Shown here: in pieces, positions 51,289 to 58,457 of the stretch
How the letters are laid out: every line of letters begins with the position of its first letter
How positions within the stretch are numbered: position 1 is the first letter of the stretch
Assembly (NCBI RefSeq): GCF_003149145.1
Contig: NZ_QGDQ01000010.1
Coordinates: 82,839-146,838 of the forward strand
Reading direction: 5' to 3'
DNA length: 64,000 nt
DNA from: Quadrisphaera granulorum
Lineage (GTDB): Bacteria > Actinomycetota > Actinomycetes > Actinomycetales > Quadrisphaeraceae
Notes under the pieces: generated by a model
What the model saw: only the letters and a program-made list of their open reading frames with translations
What the model was told of the DNA's origin: nothing
The model's database searches: none
Program-made: the position numbers and the translations under genes

Positions 51289-52161
51289 GTGAGCCGTCCC
51301 ACCGCCCCTCGCCGCCACCGCGCTGTCGCCGGTCTCTTCGCGCTCTCCCTCGTCCCGGCTCTGGCGGCATGCGGAGGCGGCGACTCGAGCTCCTCCTCCG
51401 CGGCCTCGGGTGACTGCAAGCCCGCCCACACCTTCGACACCATCGACAAGGGGACGCTGACGGTCGGGGTGTACGACCTGCCCCCGTTCATCAGCACCAC
51501 TGGCGAAGGCGGCATGAGCGGCATCGACGCTGACCTCATCCGCGAGGTGGCGAAGCTGGAGTGCCTCGAGGTGAAGCCTGTCAACACGTCCGCCGCGGCG
51601 ATGGTTCCCGGCGTCCAGAACGGGCGCCTCGACGTCGGCATCGGTGACTGGTACCGCACGAAGGCGCGCGCGGAGATCATCAACCTCTCCGACCCGTTGT
51701 ACCTCGACGACATGGCCATCGTGTCCAAGGACGGTATCGACACCGTCTCCGGCATGGAGGGCAAGACCGTCGGCACCGTCGATGGCTACCTGTGGGTGGA
51801 GGACCTCAAGAAGGTCCTCGGCGACAACCTCAAGCTCTACCCGTCCGGTGTCAACATGCAGCAGGACCTCAAGGCCGGCCGCATCGAGGTAGGCATCGAC
51901 AGCTACGGGTCCGCCGTGGAGACCCTCAAGGGCGACACGACCCTGAAGATCGAGAAGGCCAAGCCCGACTCCCGGGTGGCAGCCTCGGAGCAGCCGGCAC
52001 AGACCGGCTTCCTCCTCCCCAAGGACAACCAGGCGTGGGTCGACGCGGTCAACGCCGACATCGCCACCCTGCGCGAGAACGGCACGCTCGCGAAGGTGCT
52101 GACCAAGAACGGGCTGGACGCCTCGTCCGCCGACGTCGGCGACCCGCGCCTCATCGGCTGA
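51289..52161 (+). CDS. Amino acid ABC transporter substrate-binding lipoprotein
   Basis: A 290-residue family-3 solute-binding protein. The signal peptide is AVAGLFALSLVPALAAC, a lipobox (LAAC) followed by a Ser-rich linker. The mature lobe begins TFDTIDKGTLTVGVYDLPPF, and GMSGIDADLIREVAKLECLE, GRLDVGIGDWYRTKARAEII and LKAGRIEVGIDSYGSAVETL are the usual ligand-lobe segments. The lipid-anchored protein delivers ligand to the permease pair outside the membrane. GTG 51289 has CTGGAGG upstream. Binding-site residues (Tyr, Trp and Asp in PPFIST and GDWYRT) could accommodate an amino acid or betaine. No direct evidence for the ligand. Confidence 0.93.
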   Translation: MSRPTAPRRHRAVAGLFALSLVPALAACGGGDSSSSSAASGDCKPAHTFDTIDKGTLTVGVYDLPPFISTTGEGGMSGIDADLIREVAKLECLEVKPVNTSAAAMVPGVQNGRLDVGIGDWYRTKARAEIINLSDPLYLDDMAIVSKDGIDTVSGMEGKTVGTVDGYLWVEDLKKVLGDNLKLYPSGVNMQQDLKAGRIEVGIDSYGSAVETLKGDTTLKIEKAKPDSRVAASEQPAQTGFLLPKDNQAWVDAVNADIATLRENGTLAKVLTKNGLDASSADVGDPRLIG

Positions 52162-52207
52162 CCGGGCTGTCGAAGCCAGGGCGACATCTCAAGGGGAGAA
52201 TCACACA

Positions 52208-53491
52208 GTGAGCGCACACCGCTGGACGGCCGAGGTGGTCGTGGTCGGAGCCGGAGCGATCGGCGCGGCCACGGCCCTGGAACTCGCCGGGCGCGGGCAC
52301 GAGGTGCTCGTGCTCGAGCGCGGCGGAGGCTGGGCGGCGGAGTGCTCCTGGGGCAACGCCGGCCTGGTCTGCCCCAGTCACGCAGGGCCGTTCGCCACCC
52401 GCGCTGACCTCGGCAACGCGGCCCGGTGGATGACCCGCCCCGACAGCCCCCTCGGCATCGCCCCGGAACCGGCCCTGGCCGGTTTCCTCACCCGGCTGCT
52501 CGCGAGCACCCGCCCGTCGGTCCACCGGCGGGTGCTCGCGGCGTCGCGGGCGATGTGCCTGGACGCCCTCGAGGGACACCGCCGCCTGGCGGAGGCCCAC
52601 GGCACCGGCCTGCAGCAGGTCGGGCTGCTCGACACCTACGAGACCCCGGAGCGGATGCAGGCGGCGACGGCTGCGGCTGCGGAGCACCGCAGCCGCGGCC
52701 TGCGCCCGGAGGTCCTCGACGACACCGCCGTCCGCGCTCTGGAGCCCGCTCTGGGCGCCCAGACCGTCGGCGGGGTGCTCTACCCCGACGAGGCGCACTG
52801 CGACCCGGTCTCGTTCGTCGAGGCGGTTGGCGGCGCGGCACTGACCGCCGGAGTGCGCCTGGAGACGGGCACCGACGTGCTCTCGCTGACCCCCGACGCC
52901 ACCGGCTGCACCCTGGAGACCACCAGCGGCACCGTCCGTGCCGGCCGCGTGGTCGTCGCCGCCGGTACGGCCTCGGGGCGCCTGGTCGCGCCGCTCGGCA
53001 CCTCCGTGTGCCTGCGCGGTGGCAAAGGATACGCCGTCGACCTCGCCGCCGAGGGGCGCGACGTGCCGGTGCGGCCGTTCATGCTGCAGGAGAGCCGTGT
53101 CGCCGTCACGCCTCTGGGCGACAGGCTGCGGCTCGCCGGGACCATGCAGTTCACCGCCGCCGACATGAGCATCGACAGGCGCCGGGTCGCCGGGATCCGG
53201 GGGCCGGCCGCCCGCCTGCTGCCGGGCTGGGCCGACGCGACCGTCGTGTCCGTGTGGGCCGGGCTTCGTCCATGCACACCCGACGGTCTCCCGCTGCTCG
53301 GCTGGGTCGACGAGCACCAGAAGGTCGCGCTGTCGAGCGGCCACGCGATGCTCGGCCTCACCCTGGCGCCGCTGGCTGCCGAGCAGGCAGCTGACCTGTT
53401 CGAGGGCAAGCCCGTGGCGTACGCCGAGCACCTCAGGGTCGACCGCTTCGCGCTCGGCCGCGGCCGGCGGCGCCCGGCCAGCGCGGTGTAG
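52208..53491 (+). CDS. DadA-like FAD-dependent amino acid dehydrogenase
   Basis: A 427-residue DAO-fold flavoprotein. VVVVGAGAIGAATALELAGR is the FAD motif, ECSWGNAGLVCPSHAGPFAT is the segment seen in D-amino acid and hydroxyproline dehydrogenases, and VWAGLRPCTPDGLPLLGWVD with SSGHAMLGLTLAPLAAEQ closes the flavin and substrate site. It should oxidise a D- or cyclic amino acid such as D-proline, D-pipecolate or 4-hydroxy-D-proline. GTG 52208 has AAGGGGA upstream. It lies between the importer and OYE2 in one operon. It is not a close copy of the oxidase at 36716, so the two may handle opposite enantiomers or N-methylated and free forms. Confidence 0.85.
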   Translation: MSAHRWTAEVVVVGAGAIGAATALELAGRGHEVLVLERGGGWAAECSWGNAGLVCPSHAGPFATRADLGNAARWMTRPDSPLGIAPEPALAGFLTRLLASTRPSVHRRVLAASRAMCLDALEGHRRLAEAHGTGLQQVGLLDTYETPERMQAATAAAAEHRSRGLRPEVLDDTAVRALEPALGAQTVGGVLYPDEAHCDPVSFVEAVGGAALTAGVRLETGTDVLSLTPDATGCTLETTSGTVRAGRVVVAAGTASGRLVAPLGTSVCLRGGKGYAVDLAAEGRDVPVRPFMLQESRVAVTPLGDRLRLAGTMQFTAADMSIDRRRVAGIRGPAARLLPGWADATVVSVWAGLRPCTPDGLPLLGWVDEHQKVALSSGHAMLGLTLAPLAAEQAADLFEGKPVAYAEHLRVDRFALGRGRRRPASAV

Positions 53492-53543
53492 CTCCCCGCC
53501 GCCAGCAGTACCCCCAAAGCCCCCTCACGCAGGAGGACCGACC

Positions 53544-55523
53544 GTGGACCAGCAGTGGCGCATCGACGAGCCCGTCCAGGTGGGCCCGGTGACCCTCCCC
53601 CGCCGGGTTTTCCTACCGGCGCACCAGCCGGGCCTGGCTGAGGGCGGCAAGCCCGGTGAGCGGTACATCGCCTACCACCGCCAGCGGGCCCGCGCGGGAG
53701 CCGCGATGCAGATCACGGGGGCGACGCCGGTGGTGGCCTCCTCGCAGTGGTCGCAGATCTGCCTGTGGAACGTCGACGAGTCGATCGTGCCCGGCTACCA
53801 GGCGCTGGCGTCCGCGGTCCGCGCCGAAGGCGGGCGGATGCTGGCCCAGCTCGCGCACCCCGGCCCCACCGAGTACTCCGGGCCCGACGTCATCGGTCCC
53901 TCCCACGACGTCTCCGAGCCGACGCGGCAGGTGGTCGTCCCCGCGACCGTCGCGCAGCTCGCCCTGGTGGTGGAGCAGTACGCCGAGGCAGCCGACCGCT
54001 GCCGCCGCGGCGAGCTCGACGGCGTCGAGATCAGCATGGCCCACGGCATGCTGCTGGCCTCGTTCATCTCACCGCTCACCAACCACCGCGACGACGAGTT
54101 CGGCGGTGACGCCGAGCGGCGCCTGGAGCTACCCCGCCGCGTGCTGGCCGCCGTCCGTGAGGCCATCGGCCCTGACCTCGTGCTCGGGCTGCGTCTCGGC
54201 GTCGACGACATGGTCGACGGGGGCCTGCGCCCGGCCGAGGCTGCCCTCGTGGCACGCGCCCTGGAGCCCCAGGTCGACTACATCAGCGTCATGGTCGGCA
54301 ACAACAACCGCCTCGAGGCGCGCGTGCAGCACTGGCCGCCGACGCCGGCTCCCCCCGGCACCTTCCGCGCCACCGCCCGCGTGATCCGCGAGGCGGTCAC
54401 CAAGCCCGTCGCGGCCGTCGGCCGCGTGCTCAGCCTCGACCTGGCCAACGACATGGTCGTCGCCGGTGACGCCGACCTGGTGGGCATGGTTCGGGCGCAG
54501 ATCGCCGACGGCGAGCTCATCTCGAAGTCGCGCGCAGGCCGGTCCCAGGATGTGCGGCCGTGCGTCGGCGCCAACGTCTGCGTCAACGGTCTGCTGGCCG
54601 ACAAGCCCCTCGGCTGCATGGTCAACGCCGACGCGCGCACCTCCTCCGAGCTCGGGAGCGCCCCCCGTCTGGACGGCGCGCGAGCCGTCGTCGTCGGCGC
54701 CGGGCCCGCGGGACTGGAGTCCGCACGGCGGCTCGCCGAGCGCGGTGCGGCAGTCGTGCTGTTCGAGGAGCACCACGGGATCGGTGGGCAGCTGGCGCAG
54801 TGGGCGCAGGCACCCAGCCGCCAGGAGTTCTTCCGCTACGTGGAGTGGCAGCAGCGGCAGCTGGCAGCGCTCGGCGTCGACCTTCGCACCGGCGCACGCG
54901 CCACGGCGGCCGACGTCGTCGCCCTCTCCCCCGACCTCGTGGTGCTCGCCACGGGATCGCGCCAGGTCCGCACCGCCCCCGCGACCGACGACGGCTCCGT
55001 GTCGCTGCTCACACCCGCCGAGGCCTTCGAGGGACCGATCCCGACGACGACGGCGACGGCCGGCTCCGTCGTCGTTTACGACGAGATGGGCGAGCTCGAC
55101 GCCGCGCTGATCGCCGAGTACCTGCACACGCAGGGTCTTGACGTCACACTCGTCACCTCGCGGATCCACGTGGGTGAGGGCGAGGGCATCAACACCCTGT
55201 TCACGATGCTCCGCGCCCTCGGCGACCGCGGGATCCGCCTCGTGGAGCGGCAGCGCCTGGTGGCCCTGCGCGGAGGACGCGCCGTGTTCGAGGGCGTCTT
55301 CGGCGGTGCCGGGCTGGAGCTCACCGCCGACGCCGTCGTCGGGTGGTCTGGCGGAGCGCCCGTGCTCGACCTGCGCGAGGAGCTGGGAGCCGCGGGTGTT
55401 CCGGTGGTCGTGATCGGTGACGCGCTGCGCCCGAGGCGGGTCACCGACGCCACCGTGGACGCCAAGCAGAGCACCGACGCGTGGCAACCAGCACGTACCG
55501 GAGCCTTCACAGCCCAGGTCTGA
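53544..55523 (+). CDS. Old Yellow Enzyme-type oxidoreductase (candidate N-demethylase, copy 2)
   Basis: A 659-residue flavoprotein of the trimethylamine-dehydrogenase/stachydrine-demethylase group. The FMN barrel shows HQPGLAEGGKPGERYIAYHR, GELDGVEISMAHGMLLASFI and SPLTNHRDDEFGGDAERRLE. The iron-sulfur part is RPCVGANVCVNGLLADKPLG followed by Cys, and the FAD/NAD region begins AVVVGAGPAGLESARRLAER. Cys spacing is C-x5-C-x11-C: the usual second Cys is replaced by Ala. GTG 53544 has AGGAGG upstream. It ends the importer operon, five bases from the convergent IclR stop. Sequence differs clearly from the OYE at 45796. Oxidative removal of an N-methyl group is the inferred task. Confidence 0.82.
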   Translation: MDQQWRIDEPVQVGPVTLPRRVFLPAHQPGLAEGGKPGERYIAYHRQRARAGAAMQITGATPVVASSQWSQICLWNVDESIVPGYQALASAVRAEGGRMLAQLAHPGPTEYSGPDVIGPSHDVSEPTRQVVVPATVAQLALVVEQYAEAADRCRRGELDGVEISMAHGMLLASFISPLTNHRDDEFGGDAERRLELPRRVLAAVREAIGPDLVLGLRLGVDDMVDGGLRPAEAALVARALEPQVDYISVMVGNNNRLEARVQHWPPTPAPPGTFRATARVIREAVTKPVAAVGRVLSLDLANDMVVAGDADLVGMVRAQIADGELISKSRAGRSQDVRPCVGANVCVNGLLADKPLGCMVNADARTSSELGSAPRLDGARAVVVGAGPAGLESARRLAERGAAVVLFEEHHGIGGQLAQWAQAPSRQEFFRYVEWQQRQLAALGVDLRTGARATAADVVALSPDLVVLATGSRQVRTAPATDDGSVSLLTPAEAFEGPIPTTTATAGSVVVYDEMGELDAALIAEYLHTQGLDVTLVTSRIHVGEGEGINTLFTMLRALGDRGIRLVERQRLVALRGGRAVFEGVFGGAGLELTADAVVGWSGGAPVLDLREELGAAGVPVVVIGDALRPRRVTDATVDAKQSTDAWQPARTGAFTAQV

Positions 55524-55528
55524 CCAGC

Positions 55529-56338
55529 TCAGGTGCGGGTGGCTGAGGTGGGCTTGGGGGCTCCCAGGCGCCAGGAGGCGCGCGCCGCCGTCGCCAGCAG
55601 GCGCTCGGTGATGACGGACAGCGCGTCCTGGGTCATGCGGTAGGCCGGGCCACCGACGGTGAGCGCAGCCACCACGGCCCCGTCGGCCCCACGCACCGGT
55701 GCGCCCACGGCCACCAGGCCCACCTCGTGCTCCTCCTGGGCCAGGGACCACCCGCGGCTGCGGACCTGACGCAGGTCAGCCTCCAGAGCGCTGTGCTCGA
55801 CGAGGGTGTGCTCGGTGAACGCCTTGAGGCCCGCACCGCACAGCTCGGCGAGCCGGTCCGCGGGCCACTCAGCCAGGAACACCTTCCCGGCGGCGGTGGC
55901 GTGCATCGGGCTGCGCTGCCCGACGTAGTCGCTGAGCGCCACGAACGAGCCACCCGCCGCCTGGTCGACGGTGGTGACGTCGACGTCGTTGCTGACCACC
56001 AGGTTCACGGTCTCGCCGACGGCCTCTGCCAGCTCGGCGCACAGCGGACGGCACAGCACCGCGACATCTCGCGAGACGGCCACGCCTGCGGCCAGCTGCA
56101 CAATCGTCGGCCCCAGCCGGTAGGGGCCTCGCGGCTCGTCCTGGGCCACCACGCCACGGATCTCCATCGTGGTCAGCAGGCGGTAGACGGTGGCTCGGTG
56201 CATGCCCACCTCAGCGGCCAGGTCCGCCAGCCCCAGAGCGCCACGGGACGCAAGGGCCTGCAGCAGGGAGATGGCGCGATCGACGGACTGCACCGTGTTG
56301 TCGCGCGCGGCGCTCTCCGCCGGGTCCTCGTCTCGCAT
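55529..56338 (-). CDS. IclR-family transcriptional regulator
   Basis: A 269-residue regulator. The N-terminal winged helix has VQSVDRAISLLQALASRGAL, LADLAAEVGMHRATVYRLLT and TMEIRGVVAQDEPRGPYRLG. The C-terminal GAF-like effector domain (YVGQRSPMHATAAGKVFLAE, SRGWSLAQEEHEVGLVAVGA, GAVVAALTVGGPAYRM) is complete. ATG 56338 places the helix-turn-helix about 20 residues in. It is divergent from the Rieske gene; a dyad CTCGCAGAGCGAG at 56441-56453 next to a TTGACA promoter is a candidate binding site. It is convergent with the OYE2 operon. Confidence 0.92.
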   Translation of the reverse strand: MRDEDPAESAARDNTVQSVDRAISLLQALASRGALGLADLAAEVGMHRATVYRLLTTMEIRGVVAQDEPRGPYRLGPTIVQLAAGVAVSRDVAVLCRPLCAELAEAVGETVNLVVSNDVDVTTVDQAAGGSFVALSDYVGQRSPMHATAAGKVFLAEWPADRLAELCGAGLKAFTEHTLVEHSALEADLRQVRSRGWSLAQEEHEVGLVAVGAPVRGADGAVVAALTVGGPAYRMTQDALSVITERLLATAARASWRLGAPKPTSATRT

Positions 56339-56404
56339 AGCGGAACCGTAGAGGCGCCTCGAGGCGCCCGGCCATGACAGCTCCCCGGGGTCACCCGTAT
56401 CCCC

Positions 56405-56453
56405 TTGACAGCCGGCGTCCGTCACCACACGATCAGTAAACTCGCAGAGCGAG
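56405..56453 (+). promoter_or_regulatory. Candidate promoter and operator of the Rieske oxygenase gene
   Basis: TTGACA (56405-56410), a 17-base spacer and CACGAT (56428-56433) resemble a vegetative promoter. CTCGC-AGA-GCGAG (56441-56453) is a 13-base dyad just downstream, well placed for repression by the divergent IclR protein. Confidence 0.5.
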
Positions 56454-56563
56454 ACTGTTTCGTACTGCGAGCGTCATCTCCACCGTCGACACCGCCGTCG
56501 ACCGCCCACAGCCCCCGCCAGCCCCTGCCCGGTTCCTCACCGGCATCCGAAGGGACACCACCC

Positions 56564-57892
56564 ATGACGGCTCAGCTCACCCCCACGCCCGAGACAGCTC
56601 CCGTCGCACCTGCCGGATCGTCGACGCCCTCCGCACCGACGGCTCTCGGGACCAGCGCGGCAGAGCTCGTGGCACGACGCCGCAAGGGCTACAGCCTGGA
56701 GGGCGACTTCTACACGAGCCGGGAGATCTACGACCTCGACGTCGACGTCGTCTTCAGCAAGAACTGGATCTTCGTGGCCGCCGCGGCCGAGATCCCCGAG
56801 GCCGGCGACTATGTCACCGTCGACATCGGCAAGGCCTCCGTCGTCGTGGTTCGCGACGACGACGACGAGATCACCGCCTTCCACAACGTCTGTCGCCACC
56901 GCGGGTCCCGCCTCCTGGAGGACAAGGGCTTCGTCGGCAACATCGTGTGCCCCTACCACCGGTGGACCTACGCCCTGGACGGCTCGCTGCTGCACGCCGA
57001 GTCCCAGCCCCCCGGCTTCGACAAGAGCTGCTTCTCCCTGCACAAGGTCCACGTCCGCAACCTCGCGGGCCTGGTGTTCATCTGCCTCGCACAGGACGCT
57101 CCCGCCGACTTCGACGAGGTCGCCAAGATCGTCGAGCCGCACCTCCGGCCGTACCAGCTCGACAAGGCCAAGGTCGCCCGACAGATCGACCTGCCCGAGG
57201 CCGGCAACTGGAAGCTCGTCATGGAGAACAACCGCGAGTGCTACCACTGCGACGGTCACCCCGAGCTCATCAGCGCCTTCTTCCCGATCTTCGGCTACTC
57301 CGCAGAGGACATCACCCCGCGCCTGCAGCCCATCTGGGACCGTTACACCGCAGCCAAGGAGGCCCTCGCCGAGAAGCGCGTCGCGCAGGGGACTCCCCTG
57401 TGCGACCACCAGGAGCTCGACACGCGCCCGGTCGGCTTCCAGCTGGAGCACTTCCCTCTGGAGGGAGAGAGCAAGTCCTTCGCGGCGGGCGGTGCCGCGC
57501 TGTGCTCCAAGCTCATCGGAGACGTCAAGGACGCCGCCTTCGGTGACATCTCGATGCACCTGCAGCCCAACTGCTGGTTCCACTTCCTGGGTGACCACTG
57601 CATCGCGTTCTCGGTCATGCCCACCTCGCCCACCACGAGCGTGCTGCGCACCACCTGGCTGGTGAACCCGGACGCGGAGGAGGGAACGGACTACGACCTG
57701 GAGAGCCTGTGCGCGACCTGGAACGCCACCAACGACCAGGACCGCACGCTCGTGACCAACACCCAGATCGGATGTTCTGACCCCGCCTACGTGCCGGGCC
57801 CGTACTCCATGGTCGAGGACCAGGTCGAGGCGTTCGTCAACTGGTACATGACGCGCCTGCGCGAGCACCTGGGCCTGGAGGCCACCGCGTAA
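56564..57892 (+). CDS. Rieske non-haem iron oxygenase, quaternary-amine type (glycine-betaine/stachydrine-like)
   Basis: A 442-residue oxygenase alpha subunit. The Rieske cluster ligands are C110-x-H112 (NVCRHRGSRL) and C129-x2-H132 (VCPYHRWTYA). The mononuclear iron site is ENNRECYHCDGHPEL with H228 and H232. The residue linking the two centres is Glu225 instead of the usual Asp, as in carnitine oxygenase. NNRECYHCxxHPEL is typical of glycine betaine, stachydrine and carnitine oxygenases, which demethylate or cleave quaternary amines. ATG 56564 has GAAGGGA upstream. The divergent IclR gene may repress it. No reductase or ferredoxin partner gene lies in the window. A 38-bp palindrome terminates it. 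Confidence 0.9.
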   Translation: MTAQLTPTPETAPVAPAGSSTPSAPTALGTSAAELVARRRKGYSLEGDFYTSREIYDLDVDVVFSKNWIFVAAAAEIPEAGDYVTVDIGKASVVVVRDDDDEITAFHNVCRHRGSRLLEDKGFVGNIVCPYHRWTYALDGSLLHAESQPPGFDKSCFSLHKVHVRNLAGLVFICLAQDAPADFDEVAKIVEPHLRPYQLDKAKVARQIDLPEAGNWKLVMENNRECYHCDGHPELISAFFPIFGYSAEDITPRLQPIWDRYTAAKEALAEKRVAQGTPLCDHQELDTRPVGFQLEHFPLEGESKSFAAGGAALCSKLIGDVKDAAFGDISMHLQPNCWFHFLGDHCIAFSVMPTSPTTSVLRTTWLVNPDAEEGTDYDLESLCATWNATNDQDRTLVTNTQIGCSDPAYVPGPYSMVEDQVEAFVNWYMTRLREHLGLEATA

Positions 57893-57915
57893 CCACGGCA
57901 TCGAGGGCCCAGACC

Positions 57916-57953
57916 CGCTGTGGCCCCACCCCGCGCGGGGTGGGGCCACAGCG
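57916..57953. terminator. Perfect 38-bp palindrome terminator after the Rieske gene
   Basis: CGCTGTGGCCCCACCCCGC (57916-57934) and its exact complement meet without a loop, 23 bases after the stop and before the convergent zinc-ribbon gene. Confidence 0.85.
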
Positions 57954-58006
57954 GCAACACGAGGACGACGCACCGGTCCCGGGGCTGGCGCCCGAGCGGC
58001 GGCGCG

Positions 58007-58168
58007 CTACCCCACCAGGGAGAACTGGGCGGTAGCACTCACGCACGCCGCACAGAGCGCGACGCAGCGCGCTGATGACCCCCGCGACGTGGCCGGCGAC
58101 GGCGCCGTCTCGACGAAGTCACCGCCGCAGAGCGTGCACTCACGGATGACGTCGGGGCAGGGCTCCAT
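58007..58168 (-). CDS. Small four-cysteine (zinc-ribbon-like) protein
   Basis: A 53-residue protein beginning MEPCPDVIRECTLCGGDFVE and ending with CVALCAACVSATAQFSLVG. It contains two CxxC pairs (CTLC and CAAC) about 28 residues apart plus two further Cys, a pattern suited to one zinc or iron site. GAAGAGGT precedes the ATG at 58168 and codon bias supports coding. It is convergent with the Rieske gene and divergent from the M24 gene, with the palindrome at 58216 just upstream. I do not recognise the family. It could be a rubredoxin-like electron carrier or a regulatory zinc ribbon; neither can be shown here. Confidence 0.65.
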   Translation of the reverse strand: MEPCPDVIRECTLCGGDFVETAPSPATSRGSSARCVALCAACVSATAQFSLVG

Positions 58169-58215
58169 GGTGACCTCTTCGCCGCAGGTGACGCCCCGAC
58201 GTCGTGGTCGGTGGC

Positions 58216-58231
58216 CGGTGATCGATCACTG
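58216..58231. promoter_or_regulatory. Second copy of the GTGATCGATCAC palindrome, candidate operator
   Basis: CGGTGATCGATCACTG differs from the site at 47938-47953 at one base. It lies 47 bases upstream of the zinc-ribbon start (leftward) and 166 bases upstream of the leader ORF of the M24 gene (rightward). Confidence 0.6.
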
Positions 58232-58397
58232 TAACCCGGCGAAGCCCTCAACCGGCAGGACCGACTCCCACTTTGCCGTCCCCGATCCATGAGTTTTTCT
58301 GAGGCCCATAGCGAAGAAAGAGCACATTGTCGGCGGCGTGACCGCGGGATCAGACTGAGAGCGCGCCGACCCCGGCGAAGCCCTCAGGAGGTACGCC

Positions 58398-58457
58398 GTG
58401 AACCCCGCCTTTGCCCTGCGGATTGCCGCCATGCCGTTCGGTGCGCGGCGATCGTGA
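58398..58457 (+). CDS. 19-codon leader ORF coupled to the M24 gene
   Basis: GTG 58398 follows a strong AGGAGGT and encodes MNPAFALRIAAMPFGARRS, whose TGA (58455-58457) overlaps the M24 start as GTGA. The M24 start itself has no ribosome site, so its translation probably depends on this leader. A regulatory peptide or simple translational coupling are both possible. The alternative is that the M24 protein starts further downstream. Confidence 0.55.
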   Translation: MNPAFALRIAAMPFGARRS

